Assembly (NCBI GenBank): GCA_937881505.1
Contig: CALGEM010000278.1
Span: 1 to 5,476 of the forward strand
From: an uncultured euryarchaeote
Lineage (GTDB): Archaea; Thermoplasmatota; Poseidoniia; Poseidoniales; Poseidoniaceae
Direction of reading: 5' to 3'
DNA: 5,476 bases
Below, one piece after another: positions 1-5,476 of this stretch. Both the position numbers and the translations under genes were made by a program. The first letter of the stretch is position 1, and each line of letters begins with the position of its first letter. The notes below the pieces were generated by a model that was not told the DNA's origin, did not search any database, and saw only the letters and a list, made by a program, of their open reading frames with translations.

Positions 1-2
1 CC

Positions 3-608
3 CGCCGTGCCGAAGGCTGGACCCCAACCGTCAAGGCTCCACCAAAACCCACCTCCAATTCCGTGGTGGTCGCCCAAGACGAGGTTGTACATCATCTGGA
101 GCAGATGTACGGGATGGCGCTGAGTGAGTATTCGCTTTGGCAACGTGGTAAACGGTTCAACCTCGCTCCACCCCTGGTCCATGAACGCCTGTTCAAACCG
201 CCTTCACCCACCAATAAAGGCGATGTTTGGGGTGGGGATTCTTTCCACCCCTTGCGGGTCGTTCACGCTGGTTTGCCAGCCTTCGCCCTGAAGAAAAATT
301 CCTGGCGCTCGAGGCAAGAAGCACTCTATGCCTTCGCCGACCGTTTTGAGCGAAACGTGCTGATGATCGACGAGGTGTTGTTCATCCGATTGCTACGAGG
401 TTGGGCACCCTTGGTGGAGGATTTTTACGAGCACACCGAGGTTGATGACCTACCCAAAGGTGCCTTCCTCCTGAGAAGTCAACTTCCGTGGGGCGAAGAG
501 ACCATCTCCGTTTGGATTGGCGCCCGAGTCACCTTGATGATCGACACCAATGAACAGAACATGTTACGCCACAAACTCGGGTTACCTTGGCGAGATGAGG
601 AGGAGTGA
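3..608 (+). CDS. C-terminal part of a probable RsmB/RsmF (NOP2/Sun)-like RNA methyltransferase, PUA-like region; 5' end outside window
   Basis: The frame is open from base 3 with no stop, so the gene probably begins before the window; a GTG at 63 is the first possible start inside it but has no convincing ribosome binding site. No catalytic methyltransferase motif is visible. What remains resembles the tail of archaeal NOP2/Sun-type RNA cytosine-5 methyltransferases. Counting from the GTG at 63, there is a 'YGMALSEY...RGKRF' stretch near residues 16-32, then a PUA-like region with LRVVHAGLPAF (about 63-73), a following ALKKNSW, and LLRGWAPL (about 109-116). These fit the pattern 'RVVxAGLPxFxLKxxxxxP...YLRGE' of the family's RNA-binding tail. 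The last residues (KLGLPWRDEEE) are acidic. The next gene starts 3 bases after the stop, suggesting an operon. The assignment rests on remembered family pattern only; an unrelated PUA-like protein is possible. Confidence 0.45.
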   Translation, partial: RRAEGWTPTVKAPPKPTSNSVVVAQDEVVHHLEQMYGMALSEYSLWQRGKRFNLAPPLVHERLFKPPSPTNKGDVWGGDSFHPLRVVHAGLPAFALKKNSWRSRQEALYAFADRFERNVLMIDEVLFIRLLRGWAPLVEDFYEHTEVDDLPKGAFLLRSQLPWGEETISVWIGARVTLMIDTNEQNMLRHKLGLPWRDEEE

Positions 609-611
609 AGC

Positions 612-1754
612 ATGCGAATTCTGTTGGCATCGCTCCTCGTTGCGCTGTTCCTCGCCCCTGTCTTTGCAGCAGAGGAAGATGCGTGGGCCATTCATGCTGA
701 GGTTGAACTTTCAACGCAGGACGCAGGAGGATTGGACGAAGTGTATCTCCCGATGGGGCTGGAAGGAACTCCTGTCGCTTCTGATGGCCATATCCAGTGG
801 ACTTGGTGGCCATGGAGTGCACAAACAGGCTCGGATTGGCCCGACGATGACGCCATTTACCGTGCCTCAAACCGTAATCTGTCCTTGGATCCAAACGCCA
901 CAACACCCGTTATTGAGCGCCACCTTCTCGACGCAACGACGATGGTCGAATTATCGGGCGACGTCAAGGTTGTTTCTGCGGAAGACCGCGTGCGCATGGT
1001 GGCGTTTGACCTCTCCATCACGCCGCTGGAAAATTTGAGTAACCACACCATTCTCTATGTGGTGTTGACCGAAAACATTGCAGAAGACCAGCACCGACGT
1101 CAAGCGGAACAACTCGTGCGAGAGATGCGCCCAGAAGTTGCCTTTTCTGTGAAAGCAAACACCACCACCGATTTTGTCTCGATGTTGCCAGCTGACCATT
1201 TGACCGCGGCCGGTGTGGATTTGGCGCAGGAGCCTACCGGATGGTCCTACTCTGTGGCCGTGTTTGGAAGCGAGGAGGGCAACAACGACACTGCCCGACT
1301 CTTGGCACTCGCTCACGGTCGCGTCCCTGCACCGTCCAGCCAAAGCGGCATTGACCAAGCGTGGACGCCCTTGCTCCTCACAGCCATCACCGCTGTCATC
1401 GCTGTCTCCATCATTGCCGCCGTGCGTCAACGAGAACAAACCATTCCGAAACTCCAGGCGACTTGGAACGCTGAGAGCCCCACCTCAACCACCATCAGCG
1501 TTCAAGCCGGCCAACTTGATTTCAGAATCACCAACTGGCAGGTCAGCCCGCCGTGGCGGTTCAAAGGCCGACCACCGAAACTGAAGCTGTCCGCAGGTCA
1601 GACGAAAACCATCGTGGTGGACTTCCGAGAACCGAACACGACCGACTGTCATATCGAAGTAGCGATTGAAATCGAATCGTACGGAGCGTGGAGACAACAC
1701 CTTTGGCTCAAAGCGAGGGGGCACGGTGTTCTGAGCCATCAAGAAGAGGAGTAA
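612..1754 (+). CDS. Signal-peptide, single-pass membrane protein of unknown function (380 aa)
   Basis: I do not recognise this family. The start at 612 is supported by a GGAGTGA-like site at 602-608 that overlaps the stop of the preceding gene. Residues 1-19 form a signal peptide with likely cleavage at PVFA|AEE. Residues 20-250 would lie outside the cell, are rich in beta-prone sequence, and contain six N-x-S/T sequons (N89, N95, N141, N144, N183, N225), compatible with archaeal N-glycosylation. A single hydrophobic helix covers about 252-271 and is followed by positively charged residues (VRQREQ), giving a type I topology. Residues 275-380 are then cytoplasmic and look like one beta-sandwich domain (for example QAGQLDFRITNW and GQTKTIVVDF), ending in EEE. 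It sits in the same orientation between an RNA-modification-like gene and an Lrp regulator, which gives no clear functional clue. An envelope sensor or scaffold is conceivable but unsupported. Confidence 0.75.
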   Translation: MRILLASLLVALFLAPVFAAEEDAWAIHAEVELSTQDAGGLDEVYLPMGLEGTPVASDGHIQWTWWPWSAQTGSDWPDDDAIYRASNRNLSLDPNATTPVIERHLLDATTMVELSGDVKVVSAEDRVRMVAFDLSITPLENLSNHTILYVVLTENIAEDQHRRQAEQLVREMRPEVAFSVKANTTTDFVSMLPADHLTAAGVDLAQEPTGWSYSVAVFGSEEGNNDTARLLALAHGRVPAPSSQSGIDQAWTPLLLTAITAVIAVSIIAAVRQREQTIPKLQATWNAESPTSTTISVQAGQLDFRITNWQVSPPWRFKGRPPKLKLSAGQTKTIVVDFREPNTTDCHIEVAIEIESYGAWRQHLWLKARGHGVLSHQEEE

Positions 1755-1792
1755 GGGTTGAAGGGAAGTAACCGCTGCCCGAGGTGAGCGCT

Positions 1793-2251
1793 ATGAACCT
1801 TGACGAGACGGACCGTGCCTTGCTCCATCTGCTGGGTGAGGATGCCCGGGTCAGCCACCGACAACTCGCACGAGAACTCGGGCTCGCTCAAGGAACGGTT
1901 ACCAATCGAATCCGACGCCTTGAGCAAGAGGGTGTGATCGAAGGTTACCGTGTGGCGCTCAACGCCGGCGAACTCGGATGGACGATGACCATCATGGCTG
2001 GACTTCGAATCCAAAAAGGACGAATGATCGATGTGCAGCAAAAAATCGCTGCGGACCCTAGGGTGTTCGCCGTCTACGACGTGACCGGCGATTGGGATTC
2101 CATCGTCTTGGCGAGGGTCAAGGACCGAGCGGATTTGGATAATTTGACCAAAACGGTCTTCACGCTCGATGGCGTTTCTCGCTCGTACACTCACGTGGTC
2201 CTCAACACGGTGAAAGAAGAGGCGTTTCCTTCCCTCTCAAACGACGAATGA
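1793..2251 (+). CDS. Lrp/AsnC family transcriptional regulator (152 aa)
   Basis: This is a DNA-binding regulator with the standard two-part Lrp/AsnC layout. Residues 1-55 form the N-terminal winged helix-turn-helix, starting with the typical MNLDETDRALLHLL and including the recognition segment VSHRQLARELGLAQGTVTNR (about 21-40). Residues 63-145 form the RAM effector-binding and oligomerisation domain, with the conserved VTGDWD turn at about 97-102. Total length is normal for the family. I chose the ATG at 1793 because GAGGTG at 1781-1786 lies 6 bases upstream; the GTG at 1784 that adds three residues falls within this binding site. The gene follows the membrane protein by 38 bp. Members usually bind palindromic operators as dimers or octamers and respond to amino acids; the ligand and targets here cannot be read from sequence. 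The nearest plausible targets are its own promoter and the oxidase operon. Confidence 0.93.
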   Translation: MNLDETDRALLHLLGEDARVSHRQLARELGLAQGTVTNRIRRLEQEGVIEGYRVALNAGELGWTMTIMAGLRIQKGRMIDVQQKIAADPRVFAVYDVTGDWDSIVLARVKDRADLDNLTKTVFTLDGVSRSYTHVVLNTVKEEAFPSLSNDE

Positions 2252-2731
2252 GGCGTCGTCGTACATATCGACAAGCGGGCCCAAGGCGTCAATGAGGCCC
2301 GACAGGCCCTCAACCACCCGAGTTTCAGGTTTGAGGCAGCGCATGAGTGTGGAGCGGAGGGCTTCCCCGAATCGAACATCAAGGGATTCCAAATTACGAC
2401 GAATGGTGGTTTGTAATCGGCCTCCCGTACGGTCCCAATCCATCAACACGATGATGCTCGGGCCTCCATCGACGGTGCTCTTTCGGCCATATGTTTCGAG
2501 GAGATGAACAAGCACGTCATCCACTGGCCAGCCGCGATTCAACACTTCAATGGGGCCGCTGAATCCAAGCTGCTCAAGAGCGATACGATCGCGTCGACCT
2601 TCCACCAAGACAACCGCTCCTGCGTCCCGGTTTCGTTGTCGTTCATGCGCCAAGGCTTGAGCTGCCTTGTGCCATCGTTCCTCAGCGTTTGATGAGCCAC
2701 GACCAACACCGTGGAAGGAGTCATTTGACAC
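2237..2731 (-). CDS. Small Toprim-domain protein, archaeal UPF0292 / RNase M5-like (COG1658-type), 164 aa
   Basis: A stand-alone Toprim protein. The metal-binding signature is complete: VVLVEGRRD with Glu44 (about residues 40-48) and VLMDWDRTGG with Asp98 and Asp100 (about 95-104), followed by a helix (LQTTIRRNLESL). The C-terminal ALRSTLMRCLKPETRVVEGL fits the small archaeal Toprim family UPF0292, related to the Toprim core of RNase M5, rather than the much larger DnaG primase or topoisomerases. These domains handle phosphodiester bonds with Mg2+; the substrate of this archaeal family is not established as far as I know. The GTG at 2731 is chosen as start because GAGGAGGG (complement of 2738-2745) lies 6 bases before it. 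A TTG at 2770 would add 13 residues but places the binding site inside the gene. The 3' end overlaps the convergent Lrp gene by 15 bp. Confidence 0.82.
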   Translation of the reverse strand: MSNDSFHGVGRGSSNAEERWHKAAQALAHERQRNRDAGAVVLVEGRRDRIALEQLGFSGPIEVLNRGWPVDDVLVHLLETYGRKSTVDGGPSIIVLMDWDRTGGRLQTTIRRNLESLDVRFGEALRSTLMRCLKPETRVVEGLSGLIDALGPLVDMYDDASFVV

Positions 2732-2858
2732 GACATGCCCTCCTCGATTGAGATGTTTTCGCGCCCACAAATAACCTGTGCCGCGGGGGGTTCAAGTAGC
2801 ATCGCACCCGTTGTTACGATGAGGCAGAAAATGGTGTTCGAACCGTTCAATTTCAAAT

Positions 2859-2880
2859 CGAAAAAATCGCGAAAAAAACG
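2859..2880 (+). repeat. Tandem 11-bp A-tract repeat
   Basis: CGAAAAAATCG (2859-2869) is followed directly by CGAAAAAAACG (2870-2880); the two units differ at one base. The A-tracts are spaced 11 bp apart, about one helical turn, a geometry known to favour intrinsic DNA curvature. The element lies about 100 bp upstream of the coxB start. It could be a promoter-proximal bend, a duplicated transcription factor B recognition element (CGAAA-like) or a regulator site. Two units alone could also arise by chance slippage. Confidence 0.45.
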
Positions 2881-2925
2881 CATACAGGCCCGCCATGAGG
2901 CAATGGAAATGAATGAGGGTTCTAA

Positions 2926-2952
2926 CCCCCATCAAGCAACGCTTAAGGGGGG
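2926..2952 (+). repeat. Imperfect inverted repeat / hairpin in the coxB leader
   Basis: CCCCC (2926-2930) pairs with GGGGG (2948-2952) and AAGC (2934-2937) with GCTT (2941-2944) around the loop AAC. A T-A pair sits between two mismatches, so 10 of 12 positions pair. The hairpin ends 30 bases before the coxB ATG. It lacks a T-run and lies upstream of both adjacent genes, so it is not an evident terminator. It may be a leader structure in the coxB mRNA or a protein-binding site. Confidence 0.35.
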
Positions 2953-2982
2953 GCTACACGGCCGGTTAAACAGGGTGGTTGC

Positions 2983-3966
2983 ATGGTAGCAGAAGATACG
3001 GTGTTCGCTGTACTCTATGATAAGTTCATGTTTTGGTCCATTTTGGTCGGAATCTTCACGTTCGGCTGGATGTTTTTGGCCATGCTGCGCTACCGCGACG
3101 GCGTTGAGCCGGACACCACGCACATTGACCATATCGAAGTGGGGTCGTTCCCTGTTGACCGGCACCACACCACGCTTGAAGTCTTCTTTTATGTCCTGCC
3201 AACGGTCATTGTGGCCTGGCTGGTCGTCCTCGCCCTCGCCTCCAACACCGCCGTTTGGGTCATTCCTGACGAAGCCGAAGCCCACGACATGGAAATTGTC
3301 GGCAAGCAGTGGTTCTGGGAGTACAAATATCTCGACAGTCTCACATGGGAAGACGACCCATCGCTGACCGGCATTGATGTCGATTGGACGGGAACCGCGC
3401 TCACGGTTTCCAGCACGCCCGGTTTGGCAACCAACGTCTCCATCGTGAAGGGGGCCGATACCCTTGACCCCGTAACGGTTGACCAACTGACAGGGGATGC
3501 AAACGCAGCCGTCACCTTTGACCCGTACAAGCACGCTATGGTTGAAGTCACCGATGCCGACGGTGCTGTGCTTCACACCTGGATGCACATTCCACGTGAA
3601 CACGTGTTCTCCTCAGCGCTGGGCGAAGACATGATTCTGCCCTGCGACGAAGCCGTCGTGTTTGAGATGCACTCTCAGCCATCCGACGATTCCAACCCCA
3701 ACTACATCGGTGTTCAGCACTCCTTCTGGCTCCCTGAATGGGGCGTCAAGGAAGACTTGGTTCCTGGTATTGAGGGTGGCACCTACATGACCATCACCGC
3801 CGATGACCCCGGCACCTTCCCCATTCGCTGCGCAGAATATTGCGGAAACCAGCACTCCATGATGATCGGTCAAGTCAAGATCGTCGCCGCTGAAGGCACC
3901 GATTGTTCGGTTGATACCGGCGTCAAGAAGAGTGGCGAGTCGCCACCTGCTGGAGGTGCGTACTGA
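2983..3966 (+). CDS. coxB: Cytochrome c oxidase subunit II with CuA centre (327 aa)
   Basis: Subunit II of a haem-copper oxygen reductase, which takes electrons from the donor at its dinuclear CuA centre and passes them to subunit I. Two N-terminal transmembrane helices span about 16-36 and 66-87; the rest is the extracellular cupredoxin domain. The aromatic entry motif KQWFWEYKY is at 108-116. All CuA ligands are present: H246 (VQHSFWLPEWG), then CAEYCGNQHSMM with C283, E285, C287, H291 and M294. No haem c motif follows, so this is the CuA-only form. About 130 residues separate the aromatic motif from H246, clearly more than in typical bacterial or mitochondrial proteins, which points to an insertion around 118-230. 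There is an additional Cys308 in the flexible C-terminal tail. The start at 2983 is the only Met before the first helix; its ribosome binding site (GGTGG, 2974-2978) is weak. The stop overlaps the coxA start. Confidence 0.96.
   Translation: MVAEDTVFAVLYDKFMFWSILVGIFTFGWMFLAMLRYRDGVEPDTTHIDHIEVGSFPVDRHHTTLEVFFYVLPTVIVAWLVVLALASNTAVWVIPDEAEAHDMEIVGKQWFWEYKYLDSLTWEDDPSLTGIDVDWTGTALTVSSTPGLATNVSIVKGADTLDPVTVDQLTGDANAAVTFDPYKHAMVEVTDADGAVLHTWMHIPREHVFSSALGEDMILPCDEAVVFEMHSQPSDDSNPNYIGVQHSFWLPEWGVKEDLVPGIEGGTYMTITADDPGTFPIRCAEYCGNQHSMMIGQVKIVAAEGTDCSVDTGVKKSGESPPAGGAY
3932..3960 (+). promoter_or_regulatory. coxA ribosome binding site within two overlapping hairpins
   Basis: GGAGGTG at 3952-3958 matches the archaeal Shine-Dalgarno consensus and lies 7 bases before the coxA ATG at 3966, which decides that start. 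Part of it (AGGTG, 3954-3958) can pair with CACCT at 3944-3948 across a 5-base loop, with a flanking CG/CG extension past a bulged C, hiding the site. A competing stem, GTGGCG (3932-3937) with CGCCAC (3941-3946), uses some of the same bases and would free it. The ribosome binding site is clear; the switch is inference. Confidence 0.6.
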
Positions 3967-5476
3967 TGCGAGGTCGCGTTGCTCTCCTCTTGGGCGTCCT
4001 CTTGGTCGCTTTGATGGCCGCACCCCAATTCACGGCCGCTCCTGGCGGTATTGGTTCAGCAGGCGACCAAGGGTGTACGTGCCACGGCGGTGCATCACCG
4101 GACACCACCGTCTTGGTCGACGGCCTTCCTGAAACGTACAACGCCAGCGAAACGTACACCTTCACCGTCACCGTTCAGAACGACGTGATGGAAATCAACG
4201 ATGTTGACTGGAACGGTCGTGCAGGTGGATTCCGTATCCTCGCTTCGCATGGCGACATCACCGCCGTCCCTGAATCCCACAGCCAAATGATGGACGGTGG
4301 ACTCACGCACACCGACGAGGCCAACACCCTCCGTTCGTGGACCTTTGAATGGACGGCTCCCGCCGCAGACGACCTCAACGTCGAGATGACCATTTATGGC
4401 AACGCCGTGAACGGTGGAAACGGTGCTGGCGGCGATCACTGGAACGTTGCCACGGCGTCCATTGCTGGCATCAACGCCGGAGCGGTAGCACCAAGTGCCA
4501 GCGCCCTGGTTATCTTCCTCACATCGATTGGACTCGCTGCAGGACTCATCTTCATGGGCATCCTCTGGGTGTTCTACCGACGCTCGCCCGAGACCTTCAC
4601 CATGGAGCGTTTCTGGGGCTTCCTGAAGCCTTGGTTGACCACCACCGACCACAAAGAAGTCGGTATCATGTACTTCCTGTTCGGTTTCTTCTTCTTCCTT
4701 GTCGGTGGACTTCTGGCTCTGCTCTTCCGTGTTCAGCTGGCTCTGCCGGAGAATGATTTCCTGACCTATGACGAATACAACTCGTTCTTCACGCTGCACG
4801 GAACGACCATGATTTTCTTGGCCGCTATGCCGATGATCGCCGGTTTCATGAACTATGTTTTGCCGCTCCAAATCGGCGCCAAGGACTTGGCTTTCCCCCG
4901 CATCAACGCCATGGGCTTGTGGCTCCTCGTGTTCTCCGCACCGCTCATCTTCACCGGTATTTGGTCCGGCGAAGGTGCTGACATCACCTGGGTCATGTAC
5001 CCGCCTTATTCCTCGCTGAACGAGGCCAACCTCGGCTCAACCTTGGCCGATTACGGTTCAAACCCAGGAACCACAGCGTTCATCTCAGGCATGCTCATGC
5101 TCGGTGCTTCCTCGACGCTTGGTGGTGTGAACTTCATCACCACGGTGTTCACCATGCGTGCTCCCGGCGTGTCCTGGATGAAGATGCCCTTGTTCACATG
5201 GTCGGTCTTCATCAGCGTGTTCATGCTGTTCATGTCCCTGCCTGCCCTCATCATCGGCGTGGCCTTCCTCTTGTTTGACCACACCATCGGCACGCAATTC
5301 TTCGTGGCCGGTGGCGACCCGTTGCTCTTCCAGCACCTGTTCTGGTTCTTCGGCCATCCTGAAGTGTACGTCGTTATCGTGCCCGCTTTCGGCATCGTCT
5401 CCGAAGTTCTGGCAACCTCGGCTCGCCGTTCCATCTTCGGCTACAAGTCGATGGTCTTCGCCATGGCCGGAATCGG
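3966..5476 (+). CDS. coxA: Reeler-like (choice-of-anchor V-type) domain fused to cytochrome c oxidase subunit I; 3' end outside window
   Basis: This is the catalytic subunit I of a haem-copper oxidase, reducing O2 to water and pumping protons, with an unusual N-terminal domain. The frame is open for 503 codons to the window edge. Residues 1-24 are a signal peptide. GCTCHGG at 36-42 is a CxCH motif. Residues 45-170 resemble Reeler/choice-of-anchor V domains (GLPETY, GGFRILASHGD, LTHTD, WTFEWTAP, GDHWN). A hydrophobic helix at about 177-203 is followed by YRR. The oxidase begins near M213, with TTTDHKEVG at 225-233. Visible catalytic residues are H278 (haem a ligand), N296, D307 and N314 (D-channel), W460, H464 (CuB ligand), E466 and Y468 (cross-linked tyrosine). 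E466 and Y468 in GHPEVY indicate a type A1 enzyme. The remaining CuB and haem a3 histidines lie beyond the window. A perfect GGAGGTG 7 bases upstream supports the start at 3966, which overlaps the coxB stop by one base. Confidence 0.95.
   Translation, partial: MRGRVALLLGVLLVALMAAPQFTAAPGGIGSAGDQGCTCHGGASPDTTVLVDGLPETYNASETYTFTVTVQNDVMEINDVDWNGRAGGFRILASHGDITAVPESHSQMMDGGLTHTDEANTLRSWTFEWTAPAADDLNVEMTIYGNAVNGGNGAGGDHWNVATASIAGINAGAVAPSASALVIFLTSIGLAAGLIFMGILWVFYRRSPETFTMERFWGFLKPWLTTTDHKEVGIMYFLFGFFFFLVGGLLALLFRVQLALPENDFLTYDEYNSFFTLHGTTMIFLAAMPMIAGFMNYVLPLQIGAKDLAFPRINAMGLWLLVFSAPLIFTGIWSGEGADITWVMYPPYSSLNEANLGSTLADYGSNPGTTAFISGMLMLGASSTLGGVNFITTVFTMRAPGVSWMKMPLFTWSVFISVFMLFMSLPALIIGVAFLLFDHTIGTQFFVAGGDPLLFQHLFWFFGHPEVYVVIVPAFGIVSEVLATSARRSIFGYKSMVFAMAGI

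Larger units (their letters stand above)
2732..2982. promoter_or_regulatory. Divergent intergenic region between the Toprim gene and coxB
   Basis: These 251 bases separate two genes transcribed away from each other, so promoters for both should lie here. On the minus strand, TTATTT (complement of 2769-2774) lies about 40 bases before the Toprim GTG and is a possible weak TATA element. On the plus strand the A-rich stretch at 2859-2880 is the most AT-rich segment and may contain the BRE/TATA of the coxB promoter. GTTCGAAC at 2836-2843 is an 8-bp palindrome that could be an operator. No exact archaeal TATA consensus is seen on either strand, so the exact promoter positions are uncertain. A short basic ORF (2831-2989) also crosses the region on the plus strand. 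Confidence 0.5.

Noticed and set aside
550..1439. Overlapping open frames on both strands (550-1038 plus, 951-1439 minus)
   Set aside because: Both overlap the membrane-protein gene that has a ribosome binding site, signal peptide and transmembrane helix; the alternatives are Arg/Ser-rich out-of-frame readings.
2539..2883. Minus-strand 114-codon frame starting at an ATG in the intergenic region
   Set aside because: It overlaps most of the N-terminal half of the Toprim gene in another frame and has no ribosome binding site or recognisable domain.
2917..2952. tRNA-like pieces (GGGTTCTAACCC resembling a tRNA arm)
   Set aside because: No cloverleaf can be built: there is no matching acceptor stem, D-arm or 5-bp/7-base T-arm in the surrounding bases.
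2926..2952. The GC-rich hairpin as a transcription terminator
   Set aside because: It lies upstream of both divergent genes, with no gene ending into it and no T-run on either strand.
2932..3603. 223-codon open frame on the minus strand opposite coxB
   Set aside because: It covers the coxB coding region, where the plus strand encodes transmembrane helices and the start of the cupredoxin domain; the antisense product shows no family features.
4602..4604. Internal ATG (M213) as the true coxA start
   Set aside because: It sits where an ordinary CoxA would begin, but no Shine-Dalgarno-like sequence precedes it, whereas the ATG at 3966 has a perfect GGAGGTG at ideal spacing and the frame is continuous. 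Internal initiation as a second product is not excluded.
4095..4871. 258-codon open frame on the minus strand, rich in Glu, His and Asp
   Set aside because: It lies antisense to the fused coxA frame, which has clear domains and oxidase motifs; the composition is what the complement of this codon usage gives, with no recognisable domain.

Overview
The window looks like a stretch of archaeal chromosome, most likely a marine aerobic euryarchaeon such as Marine Group II (Candidatus Poseidoniales). That placement is inferred from the gene set and has not been tested by comparison. The evidence is the archaeal-type small Toprim protein, a single-domain Lrp/AsnC regulator, GGAGGTG-like ribosome binding sites before most genes, compact gene packing, and an aerobic haem-copper oxidase. 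Both ends of the window cut through genes.

The left part (1-2251) reads rightward. It starts with the 3' part of a gene whose product resembles the C-terminal, PUA-like part of archaeal RsmB/RsmF (NOP2/Sun) RNA methyltransferases. Three bases later comes an unrecognised single-pass membrane protein with a signal peptide, then an Lrp/AsnC-family regulator. A small Toprim-domain protein (2237-2731) faces the other way and overlaps the Lrp gene tail to tail by 15 bp.

A 251-bp divergent region (2732-2982) separates the Toprim gene from a rightward oxidase operon. It holds two A-tract repeats in tandem at an 11-bp period and a GC-rich imperfect hairpin just before coxB. The operon has coxB (subunit II, complete CuA site) followed by coxA (subunit I), which runs off the right edge. 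The two genes overlap by one base, and coxA has a perfect GGAGGTG site within the end of coxB.

The most notable feature is that the coxA reading frame starts about 210 codons before the usual subunit I start. The extra N-terminus has a signal peptide, a CxCH motif, a Reeler-like domain resembling 'choice-of-anchor V' proteins, and an extra transmembrane helix. The predicted topology places this domain on the same outer face as the CuA domain of CoxB, so it may act in electron transfer, metal handling or assembly of the oxidase.
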